From the NCBI GenBank assembly GCA_001769655.1, contig MEPC01000032.1:1-56465 (forward strand): a stretch of 56,465 nt of DNA. Direction: 5' to 3'. Shown here one piece after another: positions 14,599 to 25,600 of this stretch; positions within the stretch are counted from its first letter, which is position 1; each line of letters opens with the position of its first letter. The notes below the pieces were generated by a model. It did not search any database and was not told the DNA's origin. It was given only the letters and a program-made list of their open reading frames with translations. Source of the DNA: Bacteroidetes bacterium RIFCSPLOWO2_12_FULL_37_12. Lineage in GTDB: Bacteria > Bacteroidota > Bacteroidia > 2-12-FULL-37-12. Position numbers and translations under genes: made by a program.

Positions 14599-16194
14599 AT
14601 GAAATCAATTTACACTGTTTTATTTAGCACATGCATTTCTTTTACATCTTTTGCACAATTAGTTTACAAAGATGTAGCCGGTATTTTTTATACCCGATGT
14701 ACTATGTGTCATCATCCAGATGGCGGTGCACCGTTTTCTATGATGAACTATAGTGAAACATTTCCAAAGACATCACTTATTCAAACGAATTTAAACAATG
14801 GCAAAATGCCACCCTGGCCCCCGGATACAACGTACACACGTTTACTGCACGAACGCATCATAACCACTACCGAAAAAGAAAACATACTAAACTGGATAGC
14901 TGACGGCGCACAAAAAGGGGATACTACTATTGCAAGTGGATGTCCTCCCGCCCCTGTTTATACACAATATCATTTATCCGGCACACCCGATTTAATTTTA
15001 AAAGTACCCGCATTTCCGAGTAATGCAACAAGCAGTGATGTTTATAATTGTTTTTCGTTGCCGACTGGGTTAACGCAAGACCGGATTCTCCGGGCTTTTG
15101 AGATTGTTCCAAACAACCCTTCCATTGTACATCATGTTGTGGTGAAAGTTGACACAACCGGAACTGTATTCAGTGATTTATCGGGAGGGTGTTTTAATGA
15201 ACCCGGGCAAATGGATATTGGGGGATATGCTCCTGGTTCTCCTCCTTCTGTTTTTCCATCAGGTTCTCAATTGAAATTAGGAATGCGAATAAAGCAAGGT
15301 TCAAACATTATTTTACAAATGCATTATCCTGCCGGTTCAAGCGGACAAATTGACAGTACGCAGATGCGATTGTATTTTTATCCTACCACCATAACCGATA
15401 TCCGCCCTATTTATTCAAGTGCGTTTCTTCAGAATTGGAATATGTTTTTTCCTGCAAATACTGCTAAAACATATTCCGCAAAATACCCCACAGACAACAC
15501 AAACCTTCCGGTTTCAATTTCCATTTTTGCAACCTCTCCCCATGGGCATCATTTAAACAGAAGCATGTATGTCTATGGATACAGCGCTTCGCCCGTTGAT
15601 ACGATACCTCTCATACACATTCCCATCTGGGATTTTGAATGGCAGGGGATGTATGTTCATCCGAATATGGTGAAAATACCTGCGGGGTATAAATTAGGTT
15701 CAAAACATTTTTACGATAACACCGTCAATAATCCTGACAATCCAAATAACCCACCCCTCTATATGCAGGCGGGACCCAATACTACCGACGAGATGCTCTT
15801 TGATTCATTTGAATGGACCTATTATCAGGACGGAGACGAACTTTTTGACATAGGAAGCATGTTACAAAATGATTCTTTACTTAATCCTGTCATTACTTCT
15901 GAGAAAAATATTACCGAGGTAACCATTTCTACCTATGCGTATCCAAATCCTTTTAGCCATTACGTTAACATCCGGTATGAATTAGTCCGACCTGCAACCG
16001 TAATGGTTTCTGTGTATGATATTATTGGAAAAAAAATAAAAGATCTTTCAAATCAGTTTAATTCTTCTGGAATAGTTACAGTGATTTGGGATGGAATAAA
16101 TTCTTCGGGAGAAAAAGTTTCTCCGGGATTTTATTTTTATTCTGTCACAGATGGAAAATCAGCAATGAAGGGTAAGATTGTTTTGCCCAGATAA
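14599..16194 (+). CDS. T9SS-exported PHM-like (copper monooxygenase fold) protein with CXXCH
   Basis: A signal peptide (1-19, ending SFAQ) is followed by a haem c motif C34-T-M-C37-H38 in the style of cytochrome c-like monohaem domains. The central part carries histidine pairs typical of copper type II ascorbate-dependent monooxygenases (PHM/DBM fold): IVHHVVVKVD, QMHYPAG and PHGHHLNRSM. The end (about 445-531) is a T9SS sorting domain with YAYPNPF, VSVYDIIGKKI and a GKIVLPR terminus. The protein is therefore expected on the cell surface or secreted. The substrate is not evident. It appears to be transcribed alone. Confidence 0.82.
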   Translation: MKSIYTVLFSTCISFTSFAQLVYKDVAGIFYTRCTMCHHPDGGAPFSMMNYSETFPKTSLIQTNLNNGKMPPWPPDTTYTRLLHERIITTTEKENILNWIADGAQKGDTTIASGCPPAPVYTQYHLSGTPDLILKVPAFPSNATSSDVYNCFSLPTGLTQDRILRAFEIVPNNPSIVHHVVVKVDTTGTVFSDLSGGCFNEPGQMDIGGYAPGSPPSVFPSGSQLKLGMRIKQGSNIILQMHYPAGSSGQIDSTQMRLYFYPTTITDIRPIYSSAFLQNWNMFFPANTAKTYSAKYPTDNTNLPVSISIFATSPHGHHLNRSMYVYGYSASPVDTIPLIHIPIWDFEWQGMYVHPNMVKIPAGYKLGSKHFYDNTVNNPDNPNNPPLYMQAGPNTTDEMLFDSFEWTYYQDGDELFDIGSMLQNDSLLNPVITSEKNITEVTISTYAYPNPFSHYVNIRYELVRPATVMVSVYDIIGKKIKDLSNQFNSSGIVTVIWDGINSSGEKVSPGFYFYSVTDGKSAMKGKIVLPR

Positions 16195-16730
16195 TTTTTT
16201 TCGGGGAGGCGCATGTTTTTATCCATGCAGATAAATATCTTTCGGGTAAAAATTATTTATTAACTTTAACAGACGGTGAGTTGACAATGCCAAAGGGTGT
16301 TATTGAAACAAATCTTATTGAATGGCTGGTGAATCTTTCCTGTGCATGGGCTTTTTGAGAGGTTTATAAAGGAGCGGTTATTTTAAAAAAGATTATTGAG
16401 CACTAATTGAAATGTCACGCAAAGGAGCTAAGTTCGAAAAAAAAAATCATTATGATTTTTTATCTCTGCGGGCTTAATTCTTTGCGTACATTGCGCCTTT
16501 GCGTGACATACTTATAATGAAACTAAGATTGATGAAGAAACGGAAAAAGGAGAAAAGTCAACCGCGAATTTACGCGAATAAATAAATCACAAAAATCACA
16601 AACAAATCAATAAAATATTTTTTTTTGTTATTTTTTGTTATTAGTGTTTTGGTGGCAGAAAATAGCAGGTGGGTGAGTGGTTACAATAATTAGAACTAAT
16701 TTTACATACCGTTATTTATAACAACAACAA
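16195..16730. other. Intergenic region with remnant frame and dispersed repeat
   Basis: No intact gene is seen. A short frame around 16230-16360 (ADKYLSGKNYLLTLTDGEL...) looks like decayed coding sequence. A 13-bp perfect inverted repeat (tgtcacgcaaagg at 16413-16425 and its complement at 16496-16508) encloses a copy of the dispersed repeat also seen at 14464. Confidence 0.5.
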
Positions 16731-17885
16731 ATGAACCTGAAATTTTCCGAAATCCCCTCCCCCTGCTTTGTTCTTGAAGAAAGAGCATTGCTGAAAAATC
16801 TGCGCCTCATTGACCATGTACAAAAAACGGCGGGCGCTAAAATCATATTAGCGCTGAAAGCATTTTCCATGTTCAGCACATTCAGTATCATCCGGAAATT
16901 TCTTAGTGGCACTACCGCAAGTTCATTAAATGAAGCACGTTTGGGATTTGAAGAATTCGGCGGCGAAGTACATGCCTATAGCCCCGCTTACCCAGAAAAT
17001 GAGTTCAATGAACTTGTTCATATATGCAATCATATTACGTTCAACTCAATGAATGATTACACGAAATATAAATCAATGATTAAAAAAGCGGGAAAAAAAA
17101 TTTCCTGCGGATTACGGATTAACCCGGAATATTCTGAAGTGAAAAATCCTATGTATAATCCTTGTGTCACCGGCTCGCGTCTTGGGTTGAGAGCTGAATC
17201 AATAACAGAGTTGCCTGAAGGAATCGAGGGTCTTCATTTTCATACGTTATGCGAGTGCGATTCATTCGCTTTGGAAAGGACATTGAAAGCGGTGGAAGAA
17301 AAATTCGGTAAATTTTTTTCTTCTATTAAATGGTTGAATTTTGGAGGAGGTCATTTGATGACACGAAGCGATTATGATGTAAACCATCTTATCGGATTAT
17401 TGAAAGAATTTAAAAACCGTTATCCGCATCTTGAAATAATTCTGGAACCTGGCTCCGCCGTGGGATGGCAAACCGGATTTCTGATTTCAACTATTCTCGA
17501 TATTATTGATTATGGTGAATTGAAAACGTTGGTCGTTGATACTTCTTTCTCTGCCCACTTACCCGATTGCCTTGAGGTCCCTTACAAGCCGGTAATACGT
17601 GGCGCCACTATCCTAGAAAATCAGGAAGAGCAAAAAAGTTTACAGACATACAGGATTGGCGGCTTAACCTGCCTTGCTGGTGATTGGTGCGGTGATTATA
17701 TTTTTGAAAAAACGCCACAATCCGGTGATAGAATTATTTTTGAAGATATGATTCATTACACGATGGTAAAAACAACCACCTTCAATGGTGTCAATCTGCC
17801 ATCTATTGGAATTATCAGGGAAAATGGAAATTTTGAATTGGTAAAAAAATTCGGCTATGCTGATTTCAGGAATCGGTTGTCGTAG
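16731..17885 (+). CDS. nspC: Carboxynorspermidine decarboxylase
   Basis: A fold type III PLP decarboxylase of 384 aa, the normal length. The PLP lysine is K43 in ALKAFS. Other signatures are HFHTLCE, the glycine-rich phosphate loop LNFGGGH, EPGSAVG and the conserved CLAGDWCGDY segment with the catalytic Cys. NspC converts carboxynorspermidine (or carboxyspermidine) to the free polyamine, the last step of the alternative spermidine pathway used by most Bacteroidota. The partner dehydrogenase gene is not adjacent. It is a resident housekeeping gene amid accessory DNA. Confidence 0.95.
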   Translation: MNLKFSEIPSPCFVLEERALLKNLRLIDHVQKTAGAKIILALKAFSMFSTFSIIRKFLSGTTASSLNEARLGFEEFGGEVHAYSPAYPENEFNELVHICNHITFNSMNDYTKYKSMIKKAGKKISCGLRINPEYSEVKNPMYNPCVTGSRLGLRAESITELPEGIEGLHFHTLCECDSFALERTLKAVEEKFGKFFSSIKWLNFGGGHLMTRSDYDVNHLIGLLKEFKNRYPHLEIILEPGSAVGWQTGFLISTILDIIDYGELKTLVVDTSFSAHLPDCLEVPYKPVIRGATILENQEEQKSLQTYRIGGLTCLAGDWCGDYIFEKTPQSGDRIIFEDMIHYTMVKTTTFNGVNLPSIGIIRENGNFELVKKFGYADFRNRLS

Positions 17886-17907
17886 GGGCGAAATATTTTT
17901 CAAAAAA

Positions 17908-17939
17908 TTTGTTTTGTAATTTTTATTGTTTTACCTTTG
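17908..17939 (+). promoter_or_regulatory. Strong Bacteroidota promoter for the outer-membrane protein gene
   Basis: TTTG at 17908-17911 and TACCTTTG at 17932-17939 are separated by 20 nt, an almost ideal -33/-7 pair. It places the start site near 17945. Confidence 0.7.
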
Positions 17940-17975
17940 CCCCCGTCTAACTATTATTCTATCTATTAACATTCA

Positions 17976-20129
17976 TTGCAATCATTTCTATTATATATAG
18001 TGTCGGCAGATGCTCTGTTGTTGCTATTACTGCCCATTGATAATTATGCGCAGTTAAAAGACACCTTAGCTACCTCCCGTTTTTCTGCGGGTATGAAAAA
18101 ATTCAATGCTCATTCATTTTCTACCAACGGTAGGATCAGCGCTGGATATGTATATGGGGTTATTCCATTTTCCGATGATTCCATTTATCCATCCGGTTAT
18201 TTTAAATCGGAAGGAAACGTGGATTTTCAACTATTTCAACTACCGCTTGTTTTTCAATATTATTATACCTCTCTCAAAGCCATCACCGGACTAAATAATT
18301 ATTTCCGCATTTCGTTTGATGATGGTAAATACCGCGAGGCATTAACTAAAAAAAATTCTGTAACAGAATATGGGATAACCCGGCAAATTCACTTGCAGGA
18401 AATAAACCTGCAATCTCTTCAGCAAAAATTAGGATATCTGAAATCATTAAGCGGAGATTATGAAATTCCGGGTATGTCTGATTCATTACAAATACCGCGT
18501 TATGAACAAAACTTAGATATACCCGATTCATTAAGCCAAAAATGGAATTTTAACAAACCGGAATTTTCAAAAATCAACAAAAGTGCAGGATTTTCCCACA
18601 GAAAAATAAATAAAGACAGCATTTCACAGGAAATCTATAAAATAGAAAGCGTTATTAAAACATGCACAAATAAAATCAAAGAACTTAAGGAAAAGCTCTT
18701 AGCCGTTCAAAAAGCAAAAAAGAAAGAGAAAAAATTTATTCCTGAATATTCAGGGAATCATTCTCAAAAATTTTCGGTGAAGAAATTTGAAATTGGGCTA
18801 TGCAATCCTGCTTATTCTACATTTCTTGTTAATGGTACTGCGGTAAATGGAATTAATATGGAAATGGAATCCGATAAATATTATCTTGCGGCTACGTATG
18901 GAAAAACGATGAATAGTATGCAAGTTCCCAGAAACGTAATTCAAAATTCCCTGCAAAATGTAAGAAATCTATTTAATTATTTTGATTTTACGGATGTCAG
19001 CGAATCAAAACGGATTGCTGTGGTGAAGGCAGGAGTTGGTAAAAAGGAATGCACGCATTTCTATTTGGGTTTGCTGAAGGGAAAAGGGCTACTCAATTAT
19101 TTTTCTGTGTCAAGTCATCCCGAAACCACAGCTAACAAAGAAAATAATTATGTAATAGAGTTGGATGGAAAATTGGTTTTTAATCCTAATAACAAAATTG
19201 ATATTATCTATGGAAAATCCGTGTTGCAAAATGAAAATGAGACAATTTCTATCAGGAGTAAGGGATTTTTAGGACTCATAAACAAAACACGTTCTCATGC
19301 TGTAAAAATTGCTTACACTAAAATTATTCCGGTTACCAAAACAGAAGTGGCACTCACTACACGATGGGTTACCCCATTTTTTAAAAGTTACGGAGTGGGA
19401 TTTATCCGCTCCGATAATGTTCGTCATGAAATTAAAATAAACCAGCCTGTTGGCGCCAAAATTAAATGGACCTCTTTCTGGAAACGGGAAAACGATAATT
19501 TAATGTCGCTCTACGAATATACCAACACACTAAATTCGTTTGGAAATACTGTCCAATGGAAAATAAGCAGGAGCATTTCAATAAAAGCCGGCTATACTCC
19601 TGTTTTTCAGAAAGTAATCAATAACGTGCAACAGATTATTTACCGGAACGACAATCACATCAGCAATCTTTTTCTTACGGTGACACCACGGTTAAAAGTA
19701 AATTCCACGTTCACGGGGTTTATAAGTTATTATAATCTCTACTCTCAAAACAGTGTCAGCGTATTTAAAAATTACTCACTTTCAAACGTTACCTTGTTTA
19801 ATGATAGGATTGGCAATACGGCGATGGTGAGTTGGTATTCTGCACGTTCTTCTGATAGTATAAATGGAAAAACGGTTGTGTGGGAGGATGAGGCGAACAT
19901 AAAAGTTGGCAAAGGGGTTTCTCTTTCTACGGGTGTAAAGTTTTCAAAGAGTGATTCTGAAAGGGGGCAGTTTGGTTATTCGCTGAAAGTATATGTTCCT
20001 CTGCAGAAACATTTGGCTATGGAGGCGGGTTTTGAGAAATTGATTTTGGGTGATTTTTATAATAATGATATGATGCAGGTAAATTATTTTCCTTATTTGA
20101 TTTCGGGGAGGATGGTCTGGTTTTGGTGA
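17976..20129 (+). CDS. Large outer-membrane beta-barrel-like protein of unknown function
   Basis: The 717-residue frame is open only from 17970, so the likely start is TTG at 17976, or GTG at 18000 just before a hydrophobic leucine run ending DNYAQ. It is a signal peptide in either case. A Lys/Glu coiled coil (about 210-250) separates an N-terminal part from a C-terminal half of alternating hydrophobic and polar residues. Many Tyr/Phe strands and a terminal ..GRMVWFW fit a barrel. No known family is recognised. It is the first gene of the secreted cluster that leads to the RHS locus, though two intervening small-gene cassettes have entered downstream. Confidence 0.7.
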   Translation: MQSFLLYIVSADALLLLLLPIDNYAQLKDTLATSRFSAGMKKFNAHSFSTNGRISAGYVYGVIPFSDDSIYPSGYFKSEGNVDFQLFQLPLVFQYYYTSLKAITGLNNYFRISFDDGKYREALTKKNSVTEYGITRQIHLQEINLQSLQQKLGYLKSLSGDYEIPGMSDSLQIPRYEQNLDIPDSLSQKWNFNKPEFSKINKSAGFSHRKINKDSISQEIYKIESVIKTCTNKIKELKEKLLAVQKAKKKEKKFIPEYSGNHSQKFSVKKFEIGLCNPAYSTFLVNGTAVNGINMEMESDKYYLAATYGKTMNSMQVPRNVIQNSLQNVRNLFNYFDFTDVSESKRIAVVKAGVGKKECTHFYLGLLKGKGLLNYFSVSSHPETTANKENNYVIELDGKLVFNPNNKIDIIYGKSVLQNENETISIRSKGFLGLINKTRSHAVKIAYTKIIPVTKTEVALTTRWVTPFFKSYGVGFIRSDNVRHEIKINQPVGAKIKWTSFWKRENDNLMSLYEYTNTLNSFGNTVQWKISRSISIKAGYTPVFQKVINNVQQIIYRNDNHISNLFLTVTPRLKVNSTFTGFISYYNLYSQNSVSVFKNYSLSNVTLFNDRIGNTAMVSWYSARSSDSINGKTVVWEDEANIKVGKGVSLSTGVKFSKSDSERGQFGYSLKVYVPLQKHLAMEAGFEKLILGDFYNNDMMQVNYFPYLISGRMVWFW

Positions 20130-20166
20130 AAAAACATATTACTCTATACAGCAATAGTTAAAAATA

Positions 20167-20195
20167 TCCCGCAGATTTCACAGATAAACGCAGAT
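20167..20195. repeat. Left complementary arm flanking the GxxExxY gene
   Basis: tcccgcagatttcacag... here pairs with 20615-20643 on the other side of the gene with about three mismatches over 29 bases. The two arms enclose exactly one small gene. Confidence 0.7.
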
Positions 20196-20201
20196 AAAAA
20201 A

Positions 20202-20579
20202 ATGAGAGAAAATGAAATTTCATATATAATCCGTGGAGCAATTTTTAAGGTTTATAACAAACTTGGACCAGGATTGCTTGAATCAGTTTATGTTGCGGCA
20301 CTTGTTTATGAACTTAAAAAAGTGGGCATGAATGTAAAAACGGAAGTCCCTGTTCCGGTATTTTATGAAGATGTAAAACTAGATATTGGTTTCAGAATAG
20401 ATATTCTTGTTAATGAACTGGTTGTAATTGAAGTAAAATCCGTTGAAGCTATGGCAGAGATTCACCATAAAAAAACAATTACATATTTGAATCTCGCTAA
20501 GAAAAAATTGGCAATACTTGTAAATTTTAATACGAATAATATTACAAATAACATATTTAGAAAAGTGAATAATTTATAA
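20202..20579 (+). CDS. GxxExxY protein
   Basis: The 125-residue protein contains the family signature GPGLLESVY and the later DIGFRIDILVNE and VVIEVKSVE segments. That arrangement resembles the catalytic core of PD-(D/E)XK nucleases (D, then E-x-K). GxxExxY proteins are small, widespread and of unproven function, often found in short intergenic cassettes. Here the gene is tightly enclosed by 29-nt complementary arms. Confidence 0.9.
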   Translation: MRENEISYIIRGAIFKVYNKLGPGLLESVYVAALVYELKKVGMNVKTEVPVPVFYEDVKLDIGFRIDILVNELVVIEVKSVEAMAEIHHKKTITYLNLAKKKLAILVNFNTNNITNNIFRKVNNL

Positions 20580-20614
20580 AAATTCCTGTACATTAAACAG
20601 ATAAACGCTGAGCA

Positions 20615-20643
20615 CATCTGCGTTAATCTGCGACATCTGCGGG
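20615..20643. repeat. Right complementary arm flanking the GxxExxY gene
   Basis: Reverse complement of 20167-20195 with about three mismatches (catctgcggga end). Confidence 0.7.
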
Positions 20644-20696
20644 AAAAATAATTATATTTAAATTAAACAATAAATAATAATAACCATCACTACCCA

Positions 20697-21878
20697 ATGT
20701 TTATCTACATAAGAAAAATTTTTAACTTAGCACATTTCAAATCGAAAGGATGCCTAATCGGCGTTCATATTATTAATCAATACGGATTACGCTCCGCATT
20801 GATTTTATTGACAGCTCAAATCGCTTTCCCCCAGGCGCCAAAAATCACAAGCATCCACCTGAATTCATACAACATCACCCCGCAGACACTCTGCACAGGG
20901 ATGGTAATGAATCCTTCTCAGGAGATAATGGTATATATGGAAACATCACTACAGAACGATTACGGAATTGTTCTTAAAGCAAGAACCGGAAAGTTTATAA
21001 TTAAACAAGGCATGAACGTATTATCAGCTTTAGATTTTTCAATTATTTCTTCGGAGTGGGGGAATAGTAAAAAAGCGGAATACATTAAAAACACCCGTCA
21101 ATTGCTTTCAGGAAGATACCAGCATTGCCTGAAATTATTTCCTGTGAATTCAGACGTGTTGGAACCAGACGAAGAATGTGAAGAAGTGGAATCAGTATTT
21201 TCAAGCAACCTCTTCTTGATTCACCCTTCAGATAAAGATACCATCAACGAAAGCCGCCCCTTATTGGCGTGGGGCCTTAGCGACCCAATGGGACTAAATA
21301 CTCCGGAGGAAAATAATTACAGAATAATTCTTGCAGAGTTACATTCAGACCAAAATGCTGAATCGGGCTTATTGGTGAATAATCCTATTTTTATAAAAGA
21401 TAATTTAAAGTCATTTCAGATTCAATATCCAATGGATGGCGAAGGTTTAGAAACAGGAAAACGTTATGCATGGAGAATCCAATTGCTTGGAAGGAATGGC
21501 ACGGTGGAAAATCAGACCGAGGCATGGGAGTTTGTCATTAAGCAGGATAAAAAACTAAAATCAAATAAATATGCATTGCTTAACAAAACAGTGAGTTCCG
21601 ATTATTACACTACGGAAGACAATCACATTTATTTTTGTTTCAATAAAGAGTATTCAGCCGGAGAACTAAATTGTTTTATTTATAATTCAAAAATGGAAAT
21701 GATAATTCCAAAATTACGAAACGCATGGAATCCTAAAAAAGGGATTAGTGTCACCGGCTCAGGATACAATCAGTTTGACATTAATTTGAATGAGCTGGAA
21801 ATTTCGAGAGGTTTTCATACGCTGGAAGTGAAGAATGAGAAAGGGGAGTGGGGGTACCTTCGGGTGCTGGTTTTGTAG
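20697..21878 (+). CDS. Secreted protein of the RHS locus, Ig/FN3-like
   Basis: A 393-residue protein with an N-terminal hydrophobic segment (SALILLTAQIAFPQAP) that looks like a signal peptide preceded by an unusually long basic stretch. The real start could be the internal GTG or Leu codons nearer residue 24. The middle (about 175-280) resembles a beta-sandwich of the kind found in Bacteroidota RHS clusters (RPLLAWGLSDP, GKRYAWRIQLLG). The C-terminus has another beta-rich domain. It lies upstream of the large RHS partner and is probably secreted with it. No enzymatic motif was seen. Confidence 0.65.
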   Translation: MFIYIRKIFNLAHFKSKGCLIGVHIINQYGLRSALILLTAQIAFPQAPKITSIHLNSYNITPQTLCTGMVMNPSQEIMVYMETSLQNDYGIVLKARTGKFIIKQGMNVLSALDFSIISSEWGNSKKAEYIKNTRQLLSGRYQHCLKLFPVNSDVLEPDEECEEVESVFSSNLFLIHPSDKDTINESRPLLAWGLSDPMGLNTPEENNYRIILAELHSDQNAESGLLVNNPIFIKDNLKSFQIQYPMDGEGLETGKRYAWRIQLLGRNGTVENQTEAWEFVIKQDKKLKSNKYALLNKTVSSDYYTTEDNHIYFCFNKEYSAGELNCFIYNSKMEMIIPKLRNAWNPKKGISVTGSGYNQFDINLNELEISRGFHTLEVKNEKGEWGYLRVLVL

Positions 21879-21913
21879 GGGAATATATATACCAATCAAA
21901 TATAATTAAAAAA

Positions 21914-21997
21914 AACACATAACACTAAACACATAACACTAAACACATAACACTAAACACATAACACTAAACACATAACACTAAACACATAACACTA
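21914..21997. repeat. Six perfect 14-bp tandem repeats
   Basis: The unit aacacataacacta occurs six times without change. It lies in front of the four-helix-bundle gene and is related, in reverse complement, to gtgttttatgttaagtgtt sequences after that gene. It is too short and lacks spacers, so it is not CRISPR. Confidence 0.9.
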
Positions 21998-22069
21998 AAC
22001 AAAAAACATATAATTTTTAAGTATTCAATCCCTTAGATATTAATAATTAACATAACACACCAAAATTTA

Positions 22070-22468
22070 ATGACAAATGAAAAACCAAAATATGATCTTG
22101 AAAGTCGGTTGATACAATTTGCACTTCTCATCATTGATATTGTTGAAATGCTTCCCAATACACGTGTGGGAAATCATATCGCAGGTCAATTACTTAGGTC
22201 TGGAACCTCGCCGTCATTTAATTACGGTGAAGCACAAGTGGCTGAATCAAGGGATGATTTTATTCATAAAATGAAAATATGTTTAAAAGAACTAAAAGAA
22301 ACAAATATTGCTCTCCAGATTATTCGAAAAAAACCGCTTATTAATGAGTTTGTTAAAATAGATAAAGCGATTGCGGAGTGTAAAGAACTAATATCAATTT
22401 TTGTAAAAAGTATTGAAACAGCAAAAAAGAACAAATCGTCAGAGGGCACTAAATCATTTTATGTTTAG
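22070..22468 (+). CDS. Four-helix-bundle protein (23S rRNA intervening-sequence family)
   Basis: The 132-residue helical protein has the family's pattern: YDLESRLIQFALLIIDIVEMLPN, VGNHIAGQLLRSGTSPSFNYGEA, then a KMKICLKELKETN helix. This family was first known from open frames inside 23S rRNA intervening sequences and is also found in intergenic cassettes. Here it is not in an rRNA gene. It is enclosed by related A/T-rich repeats: six 14-mers on the left and two copies of a reversed relative on the right. Confidence 0.9.
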   Translation: MTNEKPKYDLESRLIQFALLIIDIVEMLPNTRVGNHIAGQLLRSGTSPSFNYGEAQVAESRDDFIHKMKICLKELKETNIALQIIRKKPLINEFVKIDKAIAECKELISIFVKSIETAKKNKSSEGTKSFYV

Positions 22469-22606
22469 CGTTTTATGTTTTGTGTTTTATGTTAAGTGTT
22501 ATTTTTTTAAAAAAACACGGTAAGTGTCATGTTTAACAAAAAGATAAAATCGCTTGAAGGAACTTAATCATTTTATATTTTGTGTTTTATGTTAAGTGTT
22601 ATTTTA
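22469..22606. repeat. Two right-side copies of the 4HB-flanking repeat
   Basis: Both 22440-22506 and 22559-22606 contain aatcattttat...tgtgttttatgttaagtgttatttt. They are roughly complementary to the 14-bp units left of the gene. Confidence 0.6.
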
Positions 22607-22633
22607 ATAAAAGTAAAATTATCCATCAAACCC

Positions 22634-25600
22634 ATGAATCTAAATAAAGTATCAATTTATGAACTAAAAGAGTTTCTAAAAAAAGCTCTCTCACTCTTCC
22701 TTTCATTTTCCATTCTCTCCCAGATATTTTTAGCAGGAAAATTATTTGCAAGCCCCGGCGGTCCTTCCCAGCCCGAGGTACAGTCATTCACTCCCGCCGG
22801 TGTCACCGATATGGTTGACCTCTTTACGGGAGATTTTTCCTACAACATTCCCTTGCTAGACATTGACGGCTATCCCATCAATCTCAACTATCGCGCGGGT
22901 GTCACTATGGATCAAGAAGCCAGCTGGACGGGATTAGGATGGAATATTAATGCTGGAAGTATTCAGAGAAATCTAAGAGGATTGCCGGATGATTTCAAAG
23001 GTGATGTTGTTATCAAAGAGATAAACATGAAACCGAACATCACCAAAGGAATGACCATCGGATATGGGACGGAGATTTTTGGAAAAAAATTTTTAAATGC
23101 TCATTTTGGCACCATGCTGACTTATAATAATTATAATGGATTTGGAATAGAAAATACAATCAATTTTAATGTGGCATTTAACGCAGGAAAAAGTGCGAAG
23201 GGTCCCTTTTCAGCAAATCTCGGAATTGGTGTATCATCGGGCAGTGATCGGGGATTAAATCTATCTCCAAAAGCAGGGTTAGAGTGCCGGCTTATGAAAT
23301 TAGGTAAAACGGATGAATTAGGCATAGGACTATCTTCGGGGTTTTCTTACAATTCAAGAGAGGGTTTGAAAGCATTCACGTATGGAATAAATGCCAATTA
23401 CAAGAGCCATTATAAAGACAAATCCTCTACTTATAATAGTGGTTACTCCCGCTCATTATTTGATTTGGGAGGGCATACGTATATCCCACAGATAGCAACC
23501 CCCATGATGAATTATTCCTGTACCGGAAATTTTCAGATAGGAGGCGAATATTATGGAATCCATAAAAATATTTCAACCAGCGCTTTCTACACAAAACAAA
23601 GTATTTTCTCTAACGAACTCAGTAACCCTTCTTACGGATCTTTATTTTCAGAGGATGGACAAAACAATCCCGATGCCCTGCTTGATTTTAACAGAGAGAA
23701 AGATGGGATTTTTTCCGATGACATGAAAGCACTGCCACTCACTAATTTTACGTATGATGTTTTTACAGTGAACGGTCAAGGGGTCACCGGTAGCTACCGT
23801 GCATTCAGAAACGATATTGGAAATGTTTCAGATCCAACTACTTCCAGCCAAAGCAGTTCGTTGTCAATAGGAACTGAAATGGGGGGCGGTAATCTGTTTC
23901 ACGCAGGTGTTAACAACACCACTACCGAGATCAATTCCAATTCCGGAAAATGGGTGGATGGAAATAATGCACTGAACTTGTTGTCATTCAAAACGTCAAC
24001 GGGCAATCCGTTATATGAAAAATTTTATTTCAAGGAGGCGAATGAAAAAACAGTAAGTACGGAACCGGAATTTTATGCCAAATACGGAGGATTCAATCCT
24101 TCAAGCATAAAATTAAGCAAGGCAGGAGATTTTAATGTTGTCACCGGCACTGATTTCACTGAGGGTAATCTTACTATTCCCACAAAAAATTTCAGAAACA
24201 AACGGGAACCCCGGAATCAATATTTCTCATTTCTTACAAGAGGAGAACTTGCTCAATCCGGATTAGATAATTCCAATCTGCAAAATCTTACAAGCAAAGC
24301 AAAAAATCATCATATTGGAGAAATCACAGTGACACGAAACGATGGTTCGAAATATGTTTATGGCATTGCCGCCTATAACACCCATACCGAAGAAACCACT
24401 TTTGCTGTAGGAAGTTCAAAGGAAAGCATCCAGAAAAGAGGTAGTGACCCCTTAAAAGGATTGGTAAATTATACACCGGGACTTGATAATTCATTGCACA
24501 ATCCTATGGGACTTGATAATTATTTTTCAAATACCATCGTCCCTCCGTATGCTCATTCGTATTTGCTGACGGCTGTGCTTTCCGATGATTATATTGATAA
24601 TGATTCGAAAAGAGGTCCCAGCGATGGAGATGCAGGAAATTATACACGCTTCCATTATTCTAAAATTGAAAAATACAAATGGAGGGTTCCGTTTGAAAAA
24701 GATGCGGCACATTACAACGAAGGATTACGCTCAGATCCGCATGATGATAAAGGAAATTATATATATGGTGAAAAAGAAATATGGTACCTTGATACGATTG
24801 AAACAAAGAATCAGATTGCAATTTTTAGCATGGAGAATAGAAAAGATGGCTTTCCGGTACTTGATAAAAACGGAGGAATAGATAAAAAAGCCGCTCCTAT
24901 GAAACTACTACGTAAGATTTCACTCTATTCAAAACCGGATTTATTAAAAAATAAAAAGAATGCCGTACCCATTACCGAAGTTCATTTTGTGTATGATTAT
25001 CACCTTTGCCCGGATTTTCCAGCAAATTCAGGAGTAGAAGAATTAAATAAAGAAGGGGAAAACATTAACAAGTCAAAAGGGAAATTAACGCTTAAAAAAT
25101 TATATTTTACGCATCAACAATCGCAGAAAGGAACAAGAAATCAGTATGAATTTCAATACAGTGACACCAACCCGCACTACAACATTAAGTCGGTTGACCG
25201 ATGGGGAAATTATAAACCCAATGTTCCGCTGAAACTAAATTCATGGACTATACTGACAAATTCCGATTTTCCTTACTGCATACAACAAAAGGATTCGGCG
25301 GATTTATATGCACAGGCGTGGAATCTTACTGAAATCAAACAACCAACCGGTGGCACATTGAAAATTATTTACGAATCAGATGATTACAAATATGTTCAGA
25401 ATAAAAGAGCCGGACAAATGTTTCCGATAGAGGATTTAACGTCAGAAAACGAGTACCCTCCAGTTAGTCAGAACGAACCAAAATTTTTTGGTGACGATGG
25501 TGAAAGAACCAAATTATGGTTCAAATTAAAAGAGGGTGTCACTGACATTAATGAATATACAAGAGAAATTTCGCAACTTTATTTTAAATTCCTGATGAGA

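Noticed and set aside
16195-16730. Hydrolase-like gene remnant before nspC
   Set aside because: A short frame with protein-like sequence exists, but it is too brief and frameshifted to assign a family.
21914-21997. Possible CRISPR array
   Set aside because: The 14-bp units are directly adjacent with no spacers; this is a simple tandem repeat, and no cas genes are present.
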